Source: an uncultured Muribaculaceae bacterium (GTDB lineage Bacteria > Bacteroidota > Bacteroidia > Bacteroidales > Muribaculaceae). Taken from it: a DNA stretch of 64,000 nucleotides. Shown in pieces: positions 33,232-42,520 of the stretch. The stretch spans positions 207,762 through 271,761 of the forward strand of contig CAJUOB010000002.1 of assembly GCA_910587915.1 (NCBI GenBank), written 5' to 3'. Position 1 is the stretch's first letter; the number at the start of each line of letters is the position of its first letter. Position numbers and translations under genes: made by a program. The notes beneath the pieces are model-generated. The model worked only from the letters and a program-made list of their open reading frames with translations. It had not been told where the DNA came from and made no database searches.

Positions 33232-34806
33232 ATGGACAATACGGCCCTCATACAGCAATGCGCTCAAGGCAACAGAGATGCCATGGAGCTACTCTACGAC
33301 CGATTCGGGCCGCGCCTCATGCGTGTCATCAGGCGCTACATCACCGATAGCGAAGCGGCGGAAGACATTCTGCACGACGGATTTATCATCATTTTCACCC
33401 ACATAGCCGAAGTGCGCGATGCATCCCGTCTTGAGTTCTGGATGGGCACTGTGATGAAAAATCTATGCCTGAAATATCTGAGCACGCTGGATGTGATGAC
33501 TATTCTCGACGAGGAAACGGAAATTCCCGATTTACCCGACCTCGACGAAATATTGACATACGAGGAACTCGACTCTATCATCAACCGACTTCCCGACGGC
33601 TATCGCAAAGTTTTCAAGCTGGCAGTTCTGGAGAAAAAATCGCATAAGGAAATCGGCAAGCTGCTCGGAATATCGGCAGCCACATCGGCTTCTCAGCTCT
33701 TCCATGCCAAGGTGATGCTACGACGTCTTATCGTGGAGCACCGCCACAAAATGGGCCTCACCATAATGCTGCTGGCTTTAGGTGCCGGACTGACACTTTT
33801 GTTCACATCGCGCACTCCAAAGCTCGACATTTCATCCTACCCCGAACTAACGGAGCACCACGATGATGTAGCTCCCACCAAGGCCACACTCCTCTCCAAG
33901 GCAACCACACCGATGCCCGACCCACTCCAGACCGTTGCCACATCGACCGGCGGAAAACGTTGTCTCCTTGCCGACGTACCGGCTATGAGCGATTCCGATA
34001 CTGTAATTGCTCAGGAAAATGCTATAGTCAACCCCAGCAACACCGACAGCACAACGCCCGACACCACCTACCGCTACATGGGCACCACAAACTACACATA
34101 TGCATATACGGAGCTCCCAACCAAGCACCGCTCGAAAAAAGATCGCGCATGGAGCATCGGAGCATCCTACAATATTGGTGGCCACATAAGCCAACAAGAC
34201 TATATGGATATGGTGACATCCTCCGATGCATCATTCGGTTCGCCTACCGACGACCCGGGCCACAACAAACCTAACATACGACCCATCGTGCCATTCCAAT
34301 GGTCGGCTGAGCATGAACTGCCGCTTACCTTTGTCCTTAGCGCGGCCCGGCAACTATCGGACAGGCTAAACATCGAAAGCGGACTGCAGTACACTCTGCT
34401 GCGCTCCAAAATCGTATACCACCGACCCAGAAACCTCATATATCAGAATGTAAGCAGCCACTACATCGGTGTGCCGCTGAAACTGAACTTCAGGTTGTTC
34501 TCCTACAAAAAAATGAAAATGTACATAACAGCCGGAGGCGCAGTCGACTTTCCGATAGGTAAATCGGCCAAAACCACCGACCGCTCGTCGGACTACCAAC
34601 CATACACTCTACCCGATCTTAAAGCCCGGCCTCAGTTCTCGGTCACAGGCGGTATCGGCATCCAATTATCGCTCAGCAAACACGTCGGGCTCTACGTCGA
34701 ACCGTCGGCACGGCATTGCTTCGACAACCGGGCAAGCATGCCCACCTATTGGCAAGAACATCCCACAGGATTCTCAATCCCTGTCGGGCTTCGCATCAAT
34801 TGGTAA
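33232..34806 (+). CDS. ECF sigma factor fused to a membrane helix and an outer-membrane beta-barrel
   Basis: One uninterrupted frame of 524 residues (from ATG 33232; ATG 33184 would add 16) encodes four parts. Residues about 21-85 are sigma region 2 (DSEAAEDILHDGFIIIF). Residues about 117-167 are sigma region 4 (L-P-D-G-Y-R, then HKEIGKLLGISAATSASQL). Residues about 175-191 are a single membrane helix (GLTIMLLALGAGLTLLF). A Thr/Pro/Ser/Asp-rich linker (about 192-305) precedes a C-terminal outer-membrane barrel domain (about 306-524) with alternating aromatic strands and a terminal Trp. Such barrels normally belong to a separate dual-membrane-spanning anti-sigma factor. No anti-sigma domain is recognisable between region 4 and the helix. 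No neighbour on the same strand encodes one. Confidence 0.9.
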   Translation: MDNTALIQQCAQGNRDAMELLYDRFGPRLMRVIRRYITDSEAAEDILHDGFIIIFTHIAEVRDASRLEFWMGTVMKNLCLKYLSTLDVMTILDEETEIPDLPDLDEILTYEELDSIINRLPDGYRKVFKLAVLEKKSHKEIGKLLGISAATSASQLFHAKVMLRRLIVEHRHKMGLTIMLLALGAGLTLLFTSRTPKLDISSYPELTEHHDDVAPTKATLLSKATTPMPDPLQTVATSTGGKRCLLADVPAMSDSDTVIAQENAIVNPSNTDSTTPDTTYRYMGTTNYTYAYTELPTKHRSKKDRAWSIGASYNIGGHISQQDYMDMVTSSDASFGSPTDDPGHNKPNIRPIVPFQWSAEHELPLTFVLSAARQLSDRLNIESGLQYTLLRSKIVYHRPRNLIYQNVSSHYIGVPLKLNFRLFSYKKMKMYITAGGAVDFPIGKSAKTTDRSSDYQPYTLPDLKARPQFSVTGGIGIQLSLSKHVGLYVEPSARHCFDNRASMPTYWQEHPTGFSIPVGLRINW

Positions 34807-34938
34807 AAAAATTTCACCGGCCCATGCAATGTTTCGCCATCTGGTGTATCATTATAGTAGATTCCATAACTGATACCACAAAAAAAACGTTGGCATAGCA
34901 TGCCCGATGCTTAAAATTCAAACCAGTAATCTTTGTTA

Positions 34939-34978
34939 CAGACCGTGGCGCGGGGGCGCTGCGGTCTGATTTTTTTTC
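34939..34978 (+). terminator. Intrinsic terminator after the sigma-barrel gene
   Basis: CAGACCG at 34939-34945 pairs with CGGTCTG at 34962-34968 and is followed by eight T. It separates the sigma-barrel gene from pta. Confidence 0.75.
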
Positions 34979-34998
34979 GTGCGTTGAGGATTTTTTTT

Positions 34999-35006
34999 TA
35001 CTTTTG
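34999..35006 (+). promoter_or_regulatory. -7 promoter element of pta-ackA
   Basis: TACTTTTG matches TAnnTTTG and lies 34 bases before the pta ATG, directly after the terminator. No clear -33 box is visible. Confidence 0.55.
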
Positions 35007-35040
35007 CGTATTGATATATACAGAACCTAAAACACATAAG

Positions 35041-36051
35041 ATGGAACTTTTCGAACAGCTCACCGCTGCCGCCAAAGCCACGCCGCAGCGTATTGTGCTT
35101 CCCGAAGGTCTCGAACCGCGCACCCTCACGGCCGCTGACCGCATTCTGGCCGAAGGACTGGCCAAAATCATACTCATAGGCTCCGAGGCCGATATCCTCG
35201 CCATGGCAAAGGAGCTGAAACTGGAAAACATCGGCAAAGCAACCATAGTCGACCCTGCCGATGAAAGTGTTATCGACCGCTATGCACCTCTCTTCTACGA
35301 GCTTCGCAAGAGCAAGGGCATAACCATGGAAGAAGCACGTCTCACCACCGCCAACCCCTTGTACCTCGGATGCCTCATGGTCAAGGCAGGCGATGCCGAC
35401 GGTCAGGTGGCCGGAGCGATGAACACCACCGGCAACGTGCTCCGCGCCGCATTCCAGGTCATCAAAACCGTGCCCGGCATCAGCGTTGTGTCCGGCGCAT
35501 TCATCATGCTCCTGCCTAAAGGCTCGAAATTCGGGACAAACGACATTCTCGTTTTCGCAGACTGCGCCGTAGTACCCGAACCCACCGCTCCCGAGCTCGC
35601 CCAGATTGCAGTAGCCGCAGCCCGCACAGCCCGCGACATAGCAGGCATCGAGCCACGCGTGGCCATTCTTTCCTTCTCCACCAAAGGCTCGGCCAAGAGC
35701 GAGCGCGTCGACAAGGTAATCGAAGCCACAGAGATAGCTCACGAACTTGCTCCCGACCTCATCCTCGACGGCGAACTGCAGGCCGACGCCGCCATCGTTC
35801 CCTCGGTAGCCGGCAGCAAAGCCCCCAACAGCCCCCTCAGCGGTCGTGCAAACGTACTCGTATTCCCCAACCTCGAAGTGGGCAACATAGCCTATAAACT
35901 CGTGCAGCGTCTGGGCGGAGTCCAGGCTGTCGGCCCCGTACTCCAGGGTCTCGCGGCTCCAGTCAACGACCTCTCCCGCGGATGCTTCCCCGAGGACATC
36001 TACAAAACCATAATCATCACCTGCAACCAGGCGATCGGACTCAAAAAATAA
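35041..36051 (+). CDS. pta: Phosphate acetyltransferase
   Basis: The 336-residue enzyme transfers acetyl from CoA to phosphate. Family motifs are visible: R-I-V-L-P-E-G-L-E-P-R near residue 18, G-S-E-A-D in the N-domain, and the S-x-K-x-S-A-K-S region F-S-T-K-G-S-A-K-S. The ending P-V-L-Q-G-L-A-A-P-V-N-D-L-S-R-G is the most conserved block. It is the short form without the N-terminal DRTGG domain. ackA follows 26 bases later; together they make acetate and ATP. Confidence 0.96.
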   Translation: MELFEQLTAAAKATPQRIVLPEGLEPRTLTAADRILAEGLAKIILIGSEADILAMAKELKLENIGKATIVDPADESVIDRYAPLFYELRKSKGITMEEARLTTANPLYLGCLMVKAGDADGQVAGAMNTTGNVLRAAFQVIKTVPGISVVSGAFIMLLPKGSKFGTNDILVFADCAVVPEPTAPELAQIAVAAARTARDIAGIEPRVAILSFSTKGSAKSERVDKVIEATEIAHELAPDLILDGELQADAAIVPSVAGSKAPNSPLSGRANVLVFPNLEVGNIAYKLVQRLGGVQAVGPVLQGLAAPVNDLSRGCFPEDIYKTIIITCNQAIGLKK

Positions 36052-36077
36052 CCTTGCTCAGGCAATAAACCTATACA

Positions 36078-37286
36078 ATGAAGATACTCGTTCTAAACTC
36101 GGGCTCAAGCTCCGTAAAATATAAACTCATCGACCTCGAAGGCGCTAAAGCCGACGTTATGGCCGAAGGTGGAGTAGAAAAAATTGGCCTCGCCGGTGGT
36201 TTCCTCAAATACAAACGCGAAGACGGCTCCAAAGCCACCCTCGAACTCGGTCTCACCGACCATCAGGGTGCCGTAAAAGCTATCCTCAACATCCTCACCG
36301 ATTCCAACGAAGGCTGCATAAAGAGCTACAGCGAAATCGATGCCGTAGGACACCGTGTGGTTCATGGTGGCGAGAAATTCAGTGCCAGCGTACTCATCGA
36401 CGACGCCGTGAAAGAAAAAATCCGCGAATGCTACGACATCGCACCGCTCCACAACCCCGCCAACATGACAGGCATCGAAGCCATCGACACCCTCATGCCC
36501 GGTGTTCCGCAGGTGGGTGTATTCGACACCGCATTCCACCAGACAATGCCTGCCAAGGCGTTCATGTATGCTCTTCCCTACAAATTTTACACCGAAGACG
36601 GCGTGCGCCGCTATGGTTTCCATGGCACCAGCCATCGCTATGTAAGCGCCAAAGTGTGCGAATTCCTCGGCGTCGACATTAAGGACAAAAAAATCATAAC
36701 CTGCCACATCGGCAACGGCGCCTCAATGGCAGCTATCGTCGATGGCAAGTGCGTCGACACATCCATGGGTCTCACCCCCGTCGAAGGTCTCATGATGGGT
36801 ACCCGCGTGGGCGACGTCGACCCCGGTGCCCTCACATACCTCATGACCAAGCACGGTCTGTCGGCCACCGAACTCCAGAACATCATCAACAAAGAAGGCG
36901 GTGTTCTCGGCGTGAGCGGTGTGAGCAACGACATGCGTGAAATCGAAGCTGCCGTGGCAGAAGGAAACGAACGCGCACGCCTCGCCCTCGACATGTACAT
37001 GCTCCGCATCACCAAATATATCGGTGCTTATGCTGCCGAAATGGGCGGTGTCGACATTATCGTGTTCACAGGCGGTGTAGGCGAAAACCAGGCCGGTCTC
37101 CGTGCCGACGTATGCGACACACTCGGATTCATGGGCGTCGAAATCGACAAGACAGTCAACGCCGGCATTCGTGGTGTCGATGCCGTTATATCGGCCAAGG
37201 ACTCGAAGGTAACCGTATGCGTCATCCCCACCGACGAAGAGCTCATGATTGCCCGCGATACCGAGGCAATCGTAGCAAAAAAATAA
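36078..37286 (+). CDS. ackA: Acetate kinase
   Basis: This 402-residue kinase makes ATP and acetate from acetyl phosphate. It opens with L-V-L-N-S-G-S-S-S-V-K-Y, contains R-Y-G-F-H-G-T-S-H-R-Y with the catalytic His and Arg region, and G-N-G-A-S and F-T-G-G-V-G-E-N of the ASKHA fold. Length is normal. It is followed by an intrinsic terminator at 37303-37341. Confidence 0.97.
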   Translation: MKILVLNSGSSSVKYKLIDLEGAKADVMAEGGVEKIGLAGGFLKYKREDGSKATLELGLTDHQGAVKAILNILTDSNEGCIKSYSEIDAVGHRVVHGGEKFSASVLIDDAVKEKIRECYDIAPLHNPANMTGIEAIDTLMPGVPQVGVFDTAFHQTMPAKAFMYALPYKFYTEDGVRRYGFHGTSHRYVSAKVCEFLGVDIKDKKIITCHIGNGASMAAIVDGKCVDTSMGLTPVEGLMMGTRVGDVDPGALTYLMTKHGLSATELQNIINKEGGVLGVSGVSNDMREIEAAVAEGNERARLALDMYMLRITKYIGAYAAEMGGVDIIVFTGGVGENQAGLRADVCDTLGFMGVEIDKTVNAGIRGVDAVISAKDSKVTVCVIPTDEELMIARDTEAIVAKK

Positions 37287-37302
37287 TCAGATATCCACAC
37301 TG

Positions 37303-37341
37303 AAAAAAACTCGGTTCCGAAGTCTCGGAATCGAGTTTTTT
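37303..37341 (+). terminator. Intrinsic terminator of pta-ackA
   Basis: AAACTCG and CGAGTTT with inner TTCCGA/TCGGAA form a strong hairpin with an A run before and a T run after. It is directly followed by the -7 element at 37344. Confidence 0.8.
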
Positions 37342-37343
37342 AT

Positions 37344-37351
37344 TACTTTTG
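37344..37351 (+). promoter_or_regulatory. -7 promoter element of the second TlpA-like gene
   Basis: TACTTTTG matches TAnnTTTG and starts three bases after the T-tract of the ackA terminator. The ATG follows at 37379. No -33 TTTG is seen, since the terminator occupies that space. Confidence 0.5.
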
Positions 37352-37378
37352 CGACAACTAATCTCAATCTGTAATCTT

Positions 37379-38812
37379 ATGAAAAAATCCGCAATCGGAA
37401 TTCTATTCCTTTTCATTGCCGCATCCATGGCTCAGGCTGCCGTATTCAAGGGCTCTATCAAAAATCTCAACGGCTGGCAAGTATCGTACTATGCATCGGC
37501 CGGCGGCATGCTTCTGCCCGACCTTCGCACTGTCGAAATAAGCAGCGACAGCACGTTCACGATCACCGTGCCTGATGGTGCCATAGAGCGCATCTCCCTT
37601 CTGATGCGGGGCAACGGCAAAAATTTCTTTTCAACATTCTATATCGGCAGCGACGGAGCCGAGGTCACTATCGACCCAACCACTCCCAAAGGATATGAAC
37701 CGGTCTATGGCATTGACTCCACAGACATCCGGGCCGCCGAAGCCGTTGAAAGCGTCAATACCCTATTTTGGGATTTAGCATCCGGTGCAGCCGACCCATT
37801 GCAACTGAGATCCGATTCTTGCGCCGTTTCAGTCAAGACTAAACTATCGGCCCTCGCCGACAGCATATTGCCTTTGGTCGATAGCACACAAAAACCCATA
37901 CGCGATATCCTGCGGCAGGACCTTGCAATGAATATCCTCGAAATCTTCAACGAGTGCCGAGCCCGAAGCACATCGCCTCGACGCCACCCGTCCGACTCAA
38001 TCCTTGCCGCATGGCAGAATACAACCGATGAGGTATACAGCTGGGCACAACCCGACAACCAATACAACGCCATGTCGCTTGCGCTAAGCAGATTAGCCAA
38101 CTCATCCATGCAATTCAAAAACCGCAATTTCCGTCCTGCCGGCATCGATGAATACAATCTGTTCGCAAACGATTTCTACCGCAAAAACTTCTCCGGCCGC
38201 AATGCCGAACTTCTGGCCGCACAGCTCATATTCGAAGACAGTAAAAACGGCCGATATTCGCAATGCATCCCCGGGCTGGTGGCTCAATTCAAAAAAGAAT
38301 ACTCCGATAGCCCGCTCATGGCAGCCGTAGACAGTGCTCTGGCAAAGAACATCAAGGCCAATACCCCTGTGGAGAACCCCGACATCCACTTTCTCGACAA
38401 CAAAAACGTCGATACACTCGCCGACCTGCTCAAAGCATACCGTGGCAAGACTGTGCTTATCGACGTATGGGCTACATGGTGCGGTCCATGTCGCGAAGCA
38501 TTCTCCAAAATAAAGCCCGTACAGGAAGCGGCACGCGAGAAAGATATTGTGCTTCTATACATATCGATGGACGAAGGCGACGGCTGCGAAAAAAATGTGC
38601 AGAAAGTCGTGAACAGCTTCGGTCTCACCGGCGAACACATCATCGTTAATCCCGCCTTGAGAGCCGACATATTCAAAACCTTCGGAAATAAAGACGGTAT
38701 CATATCGATACCTCATACAGCCCTCATAGCTCCCAACGGCTCCTTCAAGATCAAAAAAATGGATGAATCGGAGAACCCCGAAGCCCTCGCAGCGAAACTC
38801 CGCGCTCTCTGA
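37379..38812 (+). CDS. TlpA-like thioredoxin-domain protein
   Basis: The 477-residue protein has a signal peptide (AIGILFLFIAASMAQA) and an N-terminal beta-rich domain of about 90 residues, as in DUF4369 proteins. A helical middle follows, then a C-terminal thioredoxin domain with W-C-G-P-C at residues 367-371 and the cis-Pro in I-P-H-T-A-L. It would work as a periplasmic disulfide reductase. It is a distant relative of the protein at 23090; the two are differently placed and not a tandem pair. Confidence 0.88.
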   Translation: MKKSAIGILFLFIAASMAQAAVFKGSIKNLNGWQVSYYASAGGMLLPDLRTVEISSDSTFTITVPDGAIERISLLMRGNGKNFFSTFYIGSDGAEVTIDPTTPKGYEPVYGIDSTDIRAAEAVESVNTLFWDLASGAADPLQLRSDSCAVSVKTKLSALADSILPLVDSTQKPIRDILRQDLAMNILEIFNECRARSTSPRRHPSDSILAAWQNTTDEVYSWAQPDNQYNAMSLALSRLANSSMQFKNRNFRPAGIDEYNLFANDFYRKNFSGRNAELLAAQLIFEDSKNGRYSQCIPGLVAQFKKEYSDSPLMAAVDSALAKNIKANTPVENPDIHFLDNKNVDTLADLLKAYRGKTVLIDVWATWCGPCREAFSKIKPVQEAAREKDIVLLYISMDEGDGCEKNVQKVVNSFGLTGEHIIVNPALRADIFKTFGNKDGIISIPHTALIAPNGSFKIKKMDESENPEALAAKLRAL

Positions 38813-38882
38813 CACCGCATACCTACTCAGCGACCCGGCACCATGTAGACAAGAACAGTCTACGTGGTGCTTATTGCCAAAA

Positions 38883-38914
38883 TTTGTGAAAACCGTCTTT
38901 TTTCACTAATTTTG
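38883..38914 (+). promoter_or_regulatory. Promoter of the topoisomerase gene
   Basis: TTTG at 38883-38886 and TAATTTTG at 38907-38914 are 20 bases apart, a full promoter. The ATG at 38937 follows after 22 bases. Confidence 0.75.
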
Positions 38915-38936
38915 TGGGAAATCAATCACGCGTGCA

Positions 38937-41690
38937 ATGAGTGAAGAAAGCGACGAATTATACCCTGAAAATCTCCCTGAAGATCCCATAGAAGAAACCA
39001 CCGAGGAATTCGACGAATCCGCAGACGACGAAGAAACCGACGATAACACCTCGCCGGCTCCGCGACGCCCATATACATCGGCCGACGATGTGGTGCGCCA
39101 TCATCTGCGAGGAATGTACCAGACATGGTTTCTGGAGTACGCTTCATATGTGATTCTCGAACGTGCCGTCCCGGAAATAGAGGACGGTCTCAAACCCGTG
39201 CAACGCCGCATTCTTCACGCCATGAAGACCATCGACGACGGACGCTTCAACAAAGTGGCAAACATCGTGGGTACAACCATGCAGTATCACCCACATGGCG
39301 ACGCTTCCATCAAGGACGCTCTTGTGCAGCTCGGTCAAAAGGACCTTCTGGTGGAGACTCAAGGTAACTGGGGAAATATTCTCACCGGTACTGCCGCCGC
39401 TGCCGCACGATACATCGAAGCACGCCTGAGCCTCTTTGCCTCGGAGGTGCTGTTCAACCCAAAAGTAACCGAGTGGACTCTCAGCTACGACGGCCGCAAG
39501 CGCGAACCCGTCACTCTCCCGGCAAAATTTCCACTTTTGCTGGCCCAGGGCGCCGAAGGCATTGCCGTTGGCCTATCCTCGAAAATTCTTCCTCACAACT
39601 TCAACGAACTCCTCGACGCATCCATAGCATATGTACGTGGCGAGGAATTCACCCTATATCCCGACTTCGCCACCGGTGGCACCATCGACGTTGCACGCTA
39701 TAACGACGGACGACGTGGCGGAGGCGTGAAAGTACGCGCGAAAATCGAGAAAATCGACTCCAAAACACTCAACATCACCGAGCTCCCATTCGGCAAGACA
39801 TCAGGTGGACTTATCGAATCGATTCTCAAGGCTTTCGAGCGCGGTCAGATTAAAATCCGCAAAGTCGAGGACAACACCGCTGCCGAAGCCTCAATACTCG
39901 TGCATCTCATCCCCGGCACATCAAGCGACAAAACAATCGACGCACTCTACGCATTCACCGACTGCGAAGTGAACATATCGCCCAACTGCTGTGTGATCCG
40001 CGACAAGAAGCCGTGCTTCCTCGGTGTGAGCGATGTGCTGCGCCATAGTGTCGACACCACACGCTCGATCATACGCTCCGAACTCGAGGTCGAACTTGCC
40101 GAAACCCGCGAAAAACTACTCGACGCGTCGCTCGAAAAGATATTCATCGAGGAGCGCATATACAAAGACCGCCAGTACGAAGAGGCTCCCAACCTCGATG
40201 CCGCCATCGCTCATGTCGACAGCCGCCTCGAGCCATTCAAGCCATCCCTCACACGCGAGGTGACTCGCGACGACATTCTCCGCCTGCTCGAAATAAAGAT
40301 GAAGCGTATTCTGCGCTTCAATTCCGATGAGGCCGAGAAACAGCTCATGGATCTCCGTGCCAGAATATCGCACACTCTCGACAAACTAGAGCACATCGAC
40401 GATGTCACCGTCGAATGGTACTCATACCTCAAGAACAAGTATGGAGCCGCATACCCGCGCCGCACTGCCATTCGCAGTTTCGACAACATTCAGGCAGCCA
40501 CGGTCGCAGAGGCTAATGAAAAGCTCTACATCAACCGCGAGGAAGGCTTCATAGGCACCTCGCTGAAGAAAGATGAATTCGTGTGCAACTGCTCGACAAT
40601 CGACGACATTATAATATTCTACCGCGATGGCCGATATAAGATCGTACGCGTGCAGGACAAACTGTCGGTTGGCAAAAACGTGCTCTACATCAACGTATTC
40701 AAACGAAACGACACACGAACCATCTACAACGTAATCTACCAGAACGGTCGTGGCGGCATTTACTATATGAAACGTTTCGCCGCCACCGGTCTGACCCGCG
40801 ATAAGGAATACGATCTGACCCAGGGCACACCGGGGTCGAGAATCACATGGTTCAGCGCCAACCCCAACGGCGAGGCCGAAGTTGTGAAAGTAACTCTCAA
40901 ACCCAAACTGAGACTTAAGAACCTCACTTTCGATGTCGATTTCGGCAAACTCGACATCAAAGGCCGCGCAGCCCGCGGTAACCTTGTCACCAAGAACGAA
41001 GTACACCGCTTCTCCCTCAAGGAACGCGGAGCATCCACGCTCGGCGGTCGTGAAGTATGGTTCGATCCCGACGTGATGCGCCTCAACTACGACGGCCGAG
41101 GCAACTACCTCGGTGAATTCGCCGGTACCGACCGTATTCTTGTACTTCTCCCCTCGGGCGAATTCTACACCACCAATTTCGACGTCACAAACCACTACGA
41201 GGACAAGCTCCTGCGCATAGAGAAGTTCCGCCCGAAACAAGTATGGACAGCCGCACTCTTCGATGCCGAACAAGGCTATCCCTACCTCAAACGATTCACG
41301 TTCGAAGACTCGCCCAAGCACCAGCGCTTCCTCGGAGAGGACACCCGCTCGCGTCTGTTGGCACTATCCGACCACGATGCGCCGATGTTCGAACTCACAT
41401 TCGGAGGCGACGATGCAGCCCGGCCGGCCATGACCATCGACGCAGAGGAATTCATAGGCGTGAAGTCATTCAAGGCACGTGGCAAGCGTCTCACCACATG
41501 GAATCTCGCCTCAATAACCGAGCTCGAACCCAAACGACCCGATGCAGCCGACACACAGCCGGAAGACGAGACACGAACCGAAACCATCGACATCGAAGCA
41601 GAACCCGAAATTTCCGACGACCAGATACGCGATGAAATCGTAGGTCAGGAGCGTCTTTTCACTGACCTCGAAGATGAAAACGCTAAGTAA
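38937..41690 (+). CDS. parC: Type II topoisomerase subunit A (ParC/GyrA family)
   Basis: The 917-residue protein is the DNA-cleaving subunit of topoisomerase IV or gyrase. An acidic N-terminal extension of about 45 residues precedes the winged-helix core, with R-A-V-P-E-I-E-D-G-L-K-P-V-Q-R-R at about 76-91, Y-H-P-H-G-D at 117-122 and the DNA-linking Y159 in A-A-R-Y-I-E-A-R-L. A coiled coil and a beta-pinwheel C-terminal domain follow. The C-domain lacks an evident GyrA box, so I favour ParC. Its partner (ParE) is not in the window. Its last 17 bases overlap the next gene. Confidence 0.9.
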   Translation: MSEESDELYPENLPEDPIEETTEEFDESADDEETDDNTSPAPRRPYTSADDVVRHHLRGMYQTWFLEYASYVILERAVPEIEDGLKPVQRRILHAMKTIDDGRFNKVANIVGTTMQYHPHGDASIKDALVQLGQKDLLVETQGNWGNILTGTAAAAARYIEARLSLFASEVLFNPKVTEWTLSYDGRKREPVTLPAKFPLLLAQGAEGIAVGLSSKILPHNFNELLDASIAYVRGEEFTLYPDFATGGTIDVARYNDGRRGGGVKVRAKIEKIDSKTLNITELPFGKTSGGLIESILKAFERGQIKIRKVEDNTAAEASILVHLIPGTSSDKTIDALYAFTDCEVNISPNCCVIRDKKPCFLGVSDVLRHSVDTTRSIIRSELEVELAETREKLLDASLEKIFIEERIYKDRQYEEAPNLDAAIAHVDSRLEPFKPSLTREVTRDDILRLLEIKMKRILRFNSDEAEKQLMDLRARISHTLDKLEHIDDVTVEWYSYLKNKYGAAYPRRTAIRSFDNIQAATVAEANEKLYINREEGFIGTSLKKDEFVCNCSTIDDIIIFYRDGRYKIVRVQDKLSVGKNVLYINVFKRNDTRTIYNVIYQNGRGGIYYMKRFAATGLTRDKEYDLTQGTPGSRITWFSANPNGEAEVVKVTLKPKLRLKNLTFDVDFGKLDIKGRAARGNLVTKNEVHRFSLKERGASTLGGREVWFDPDVMRLNYDGRGNYLGEFAGTDRILVLLPSGEFYTTNFDVTNHYEDKLLRIEKFRPKQVWTAALFDAEQGYPYLKRFTFEDSPKHQRFLGEDTRSRLLALSDHDAPMFELTFGGDDAARPAMTIDAEEFIGVKSFKARGKRLTTWNLASITELEPKRPDAADTQPEDETRTETIDIEAEPEISDDQIRDEIVGQERLFTDLEDENAK

Positions 41691-42519
41691 GATAGCCATC
41701 TCAGCCATCACAGCCTTGGCTGCCCTTGGTGCCACGGCTCAGGAGCCGGAGCGCCCGGTGCTGTCAGCCTACACACTCGAGGCCGGCTCGGCACATCTGG
41801 CAGAAACATATCTTTCACCGCTGAAACACTCCGGTTGGAACATTGCACTCGGCTACGAAAGGATGCAGGCCATGCGATTCAATCCCGACCGATGGGTGAT
41901 GCAGCTTCAAGGACGCCTGAGCCTGCAACGCGCGGCAAACCCGGCACGAAACGCACGCATGTGGGACCTCGCCCTCGATCTCCGATGGGGCATGGCTCAC
42001 AGATGGCATCTCACCGACGGCCTCACCATCTACGCGGGAGGCAGCACAGGTGTCGACGTCGGTGCTTTCTACAATCCGCGCAACAGCAATAACCCCATAG
42101 CTGCAAAAGCGGCATGGACCATCAATGCACTTGGGGCCATATCATGGAACGGCCGCTTCGGACGTCTCCCGGTCTGCGCACGCTATCAGGCGGAGCTACC
42201 GCTAACCGGCATCTTCTTCTCTCCGGCCTATGGCGAACTATACTACGAGATATACCTCGGGAACCACAAGAACCTCGTCCGTCCCGCCTGGCCCGGCAAC
42301 TACTTCGGTCTCGACAACTATCTGAGCCTCGACCTGCGCTTCGGTCGCACAACCCTGCGTCTCGGATACCGCTGGGACATCCTGTCGTCGAAAGCGTCGC
42401 ACATAGTCACCCGACGAGTGGAGCACACTGCCGTTGTCGGTGTGGTATGCGAATGGCTCTCGCTCGGTCCTAAATCGAAATCCACCAACGATCCACGCAT
42501 CATAAACGCCCTATACTGA
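41674..42519 (+). CDS. DUF3316 family protein
   Basis: The 281-residue protein has a signal peptide (LSKIAISAITALAALGATA) and then the DUF3316 domain, including N-I-A-L-G-Y-E-R-M, W-D-L-A-L-D-L-R-W-G-M and a C-terminal L-G-Y-R-W-D-I-L-S-S-K-A. Its alternating hydrophobic strands fit an outer-membrane or periplasmic beta-barrel. It starts 17 bases inside parC and is followed one base later by the S41 peptidase; the three may be one transcript. Function is not known. Confidence 0.85.
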   Translation: MKTLSKIAISAITALAALGATAQEPERPVLSAYTLEAGSAHLAETYLSPLKHSGWNIALGYERMQAMRFNPDRWVMQLQGRLSLQRAANPARNARMWDLALDLRWGMAHRWHLTDGLTIYAGGSTGVDVGAFYNPRNSNNPIAAKAAWTINALGAISWNGRFGRLPVCARYQAELPLTGIFFSPAYGELYYEIYLGNHKNLVRPAWPGNYFGLDNYLSLDLRFGRTTLRLGYRWDILSSKASHIVTRRVEHTAVVGVVCEWLSLGPKSKSTNDPRIINALY

Positions 42520-42520
42520 C

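Noticed and set aside
33700..33800. Sequencing fusion of a sigma factor gene and a separate anti-sigma gene
   Set aside because: The frame is continuous, no anti-sigma domain is left over at the join, and the membrane helix and linker follow in natural order. It remains possible and is listed as a refutation test.
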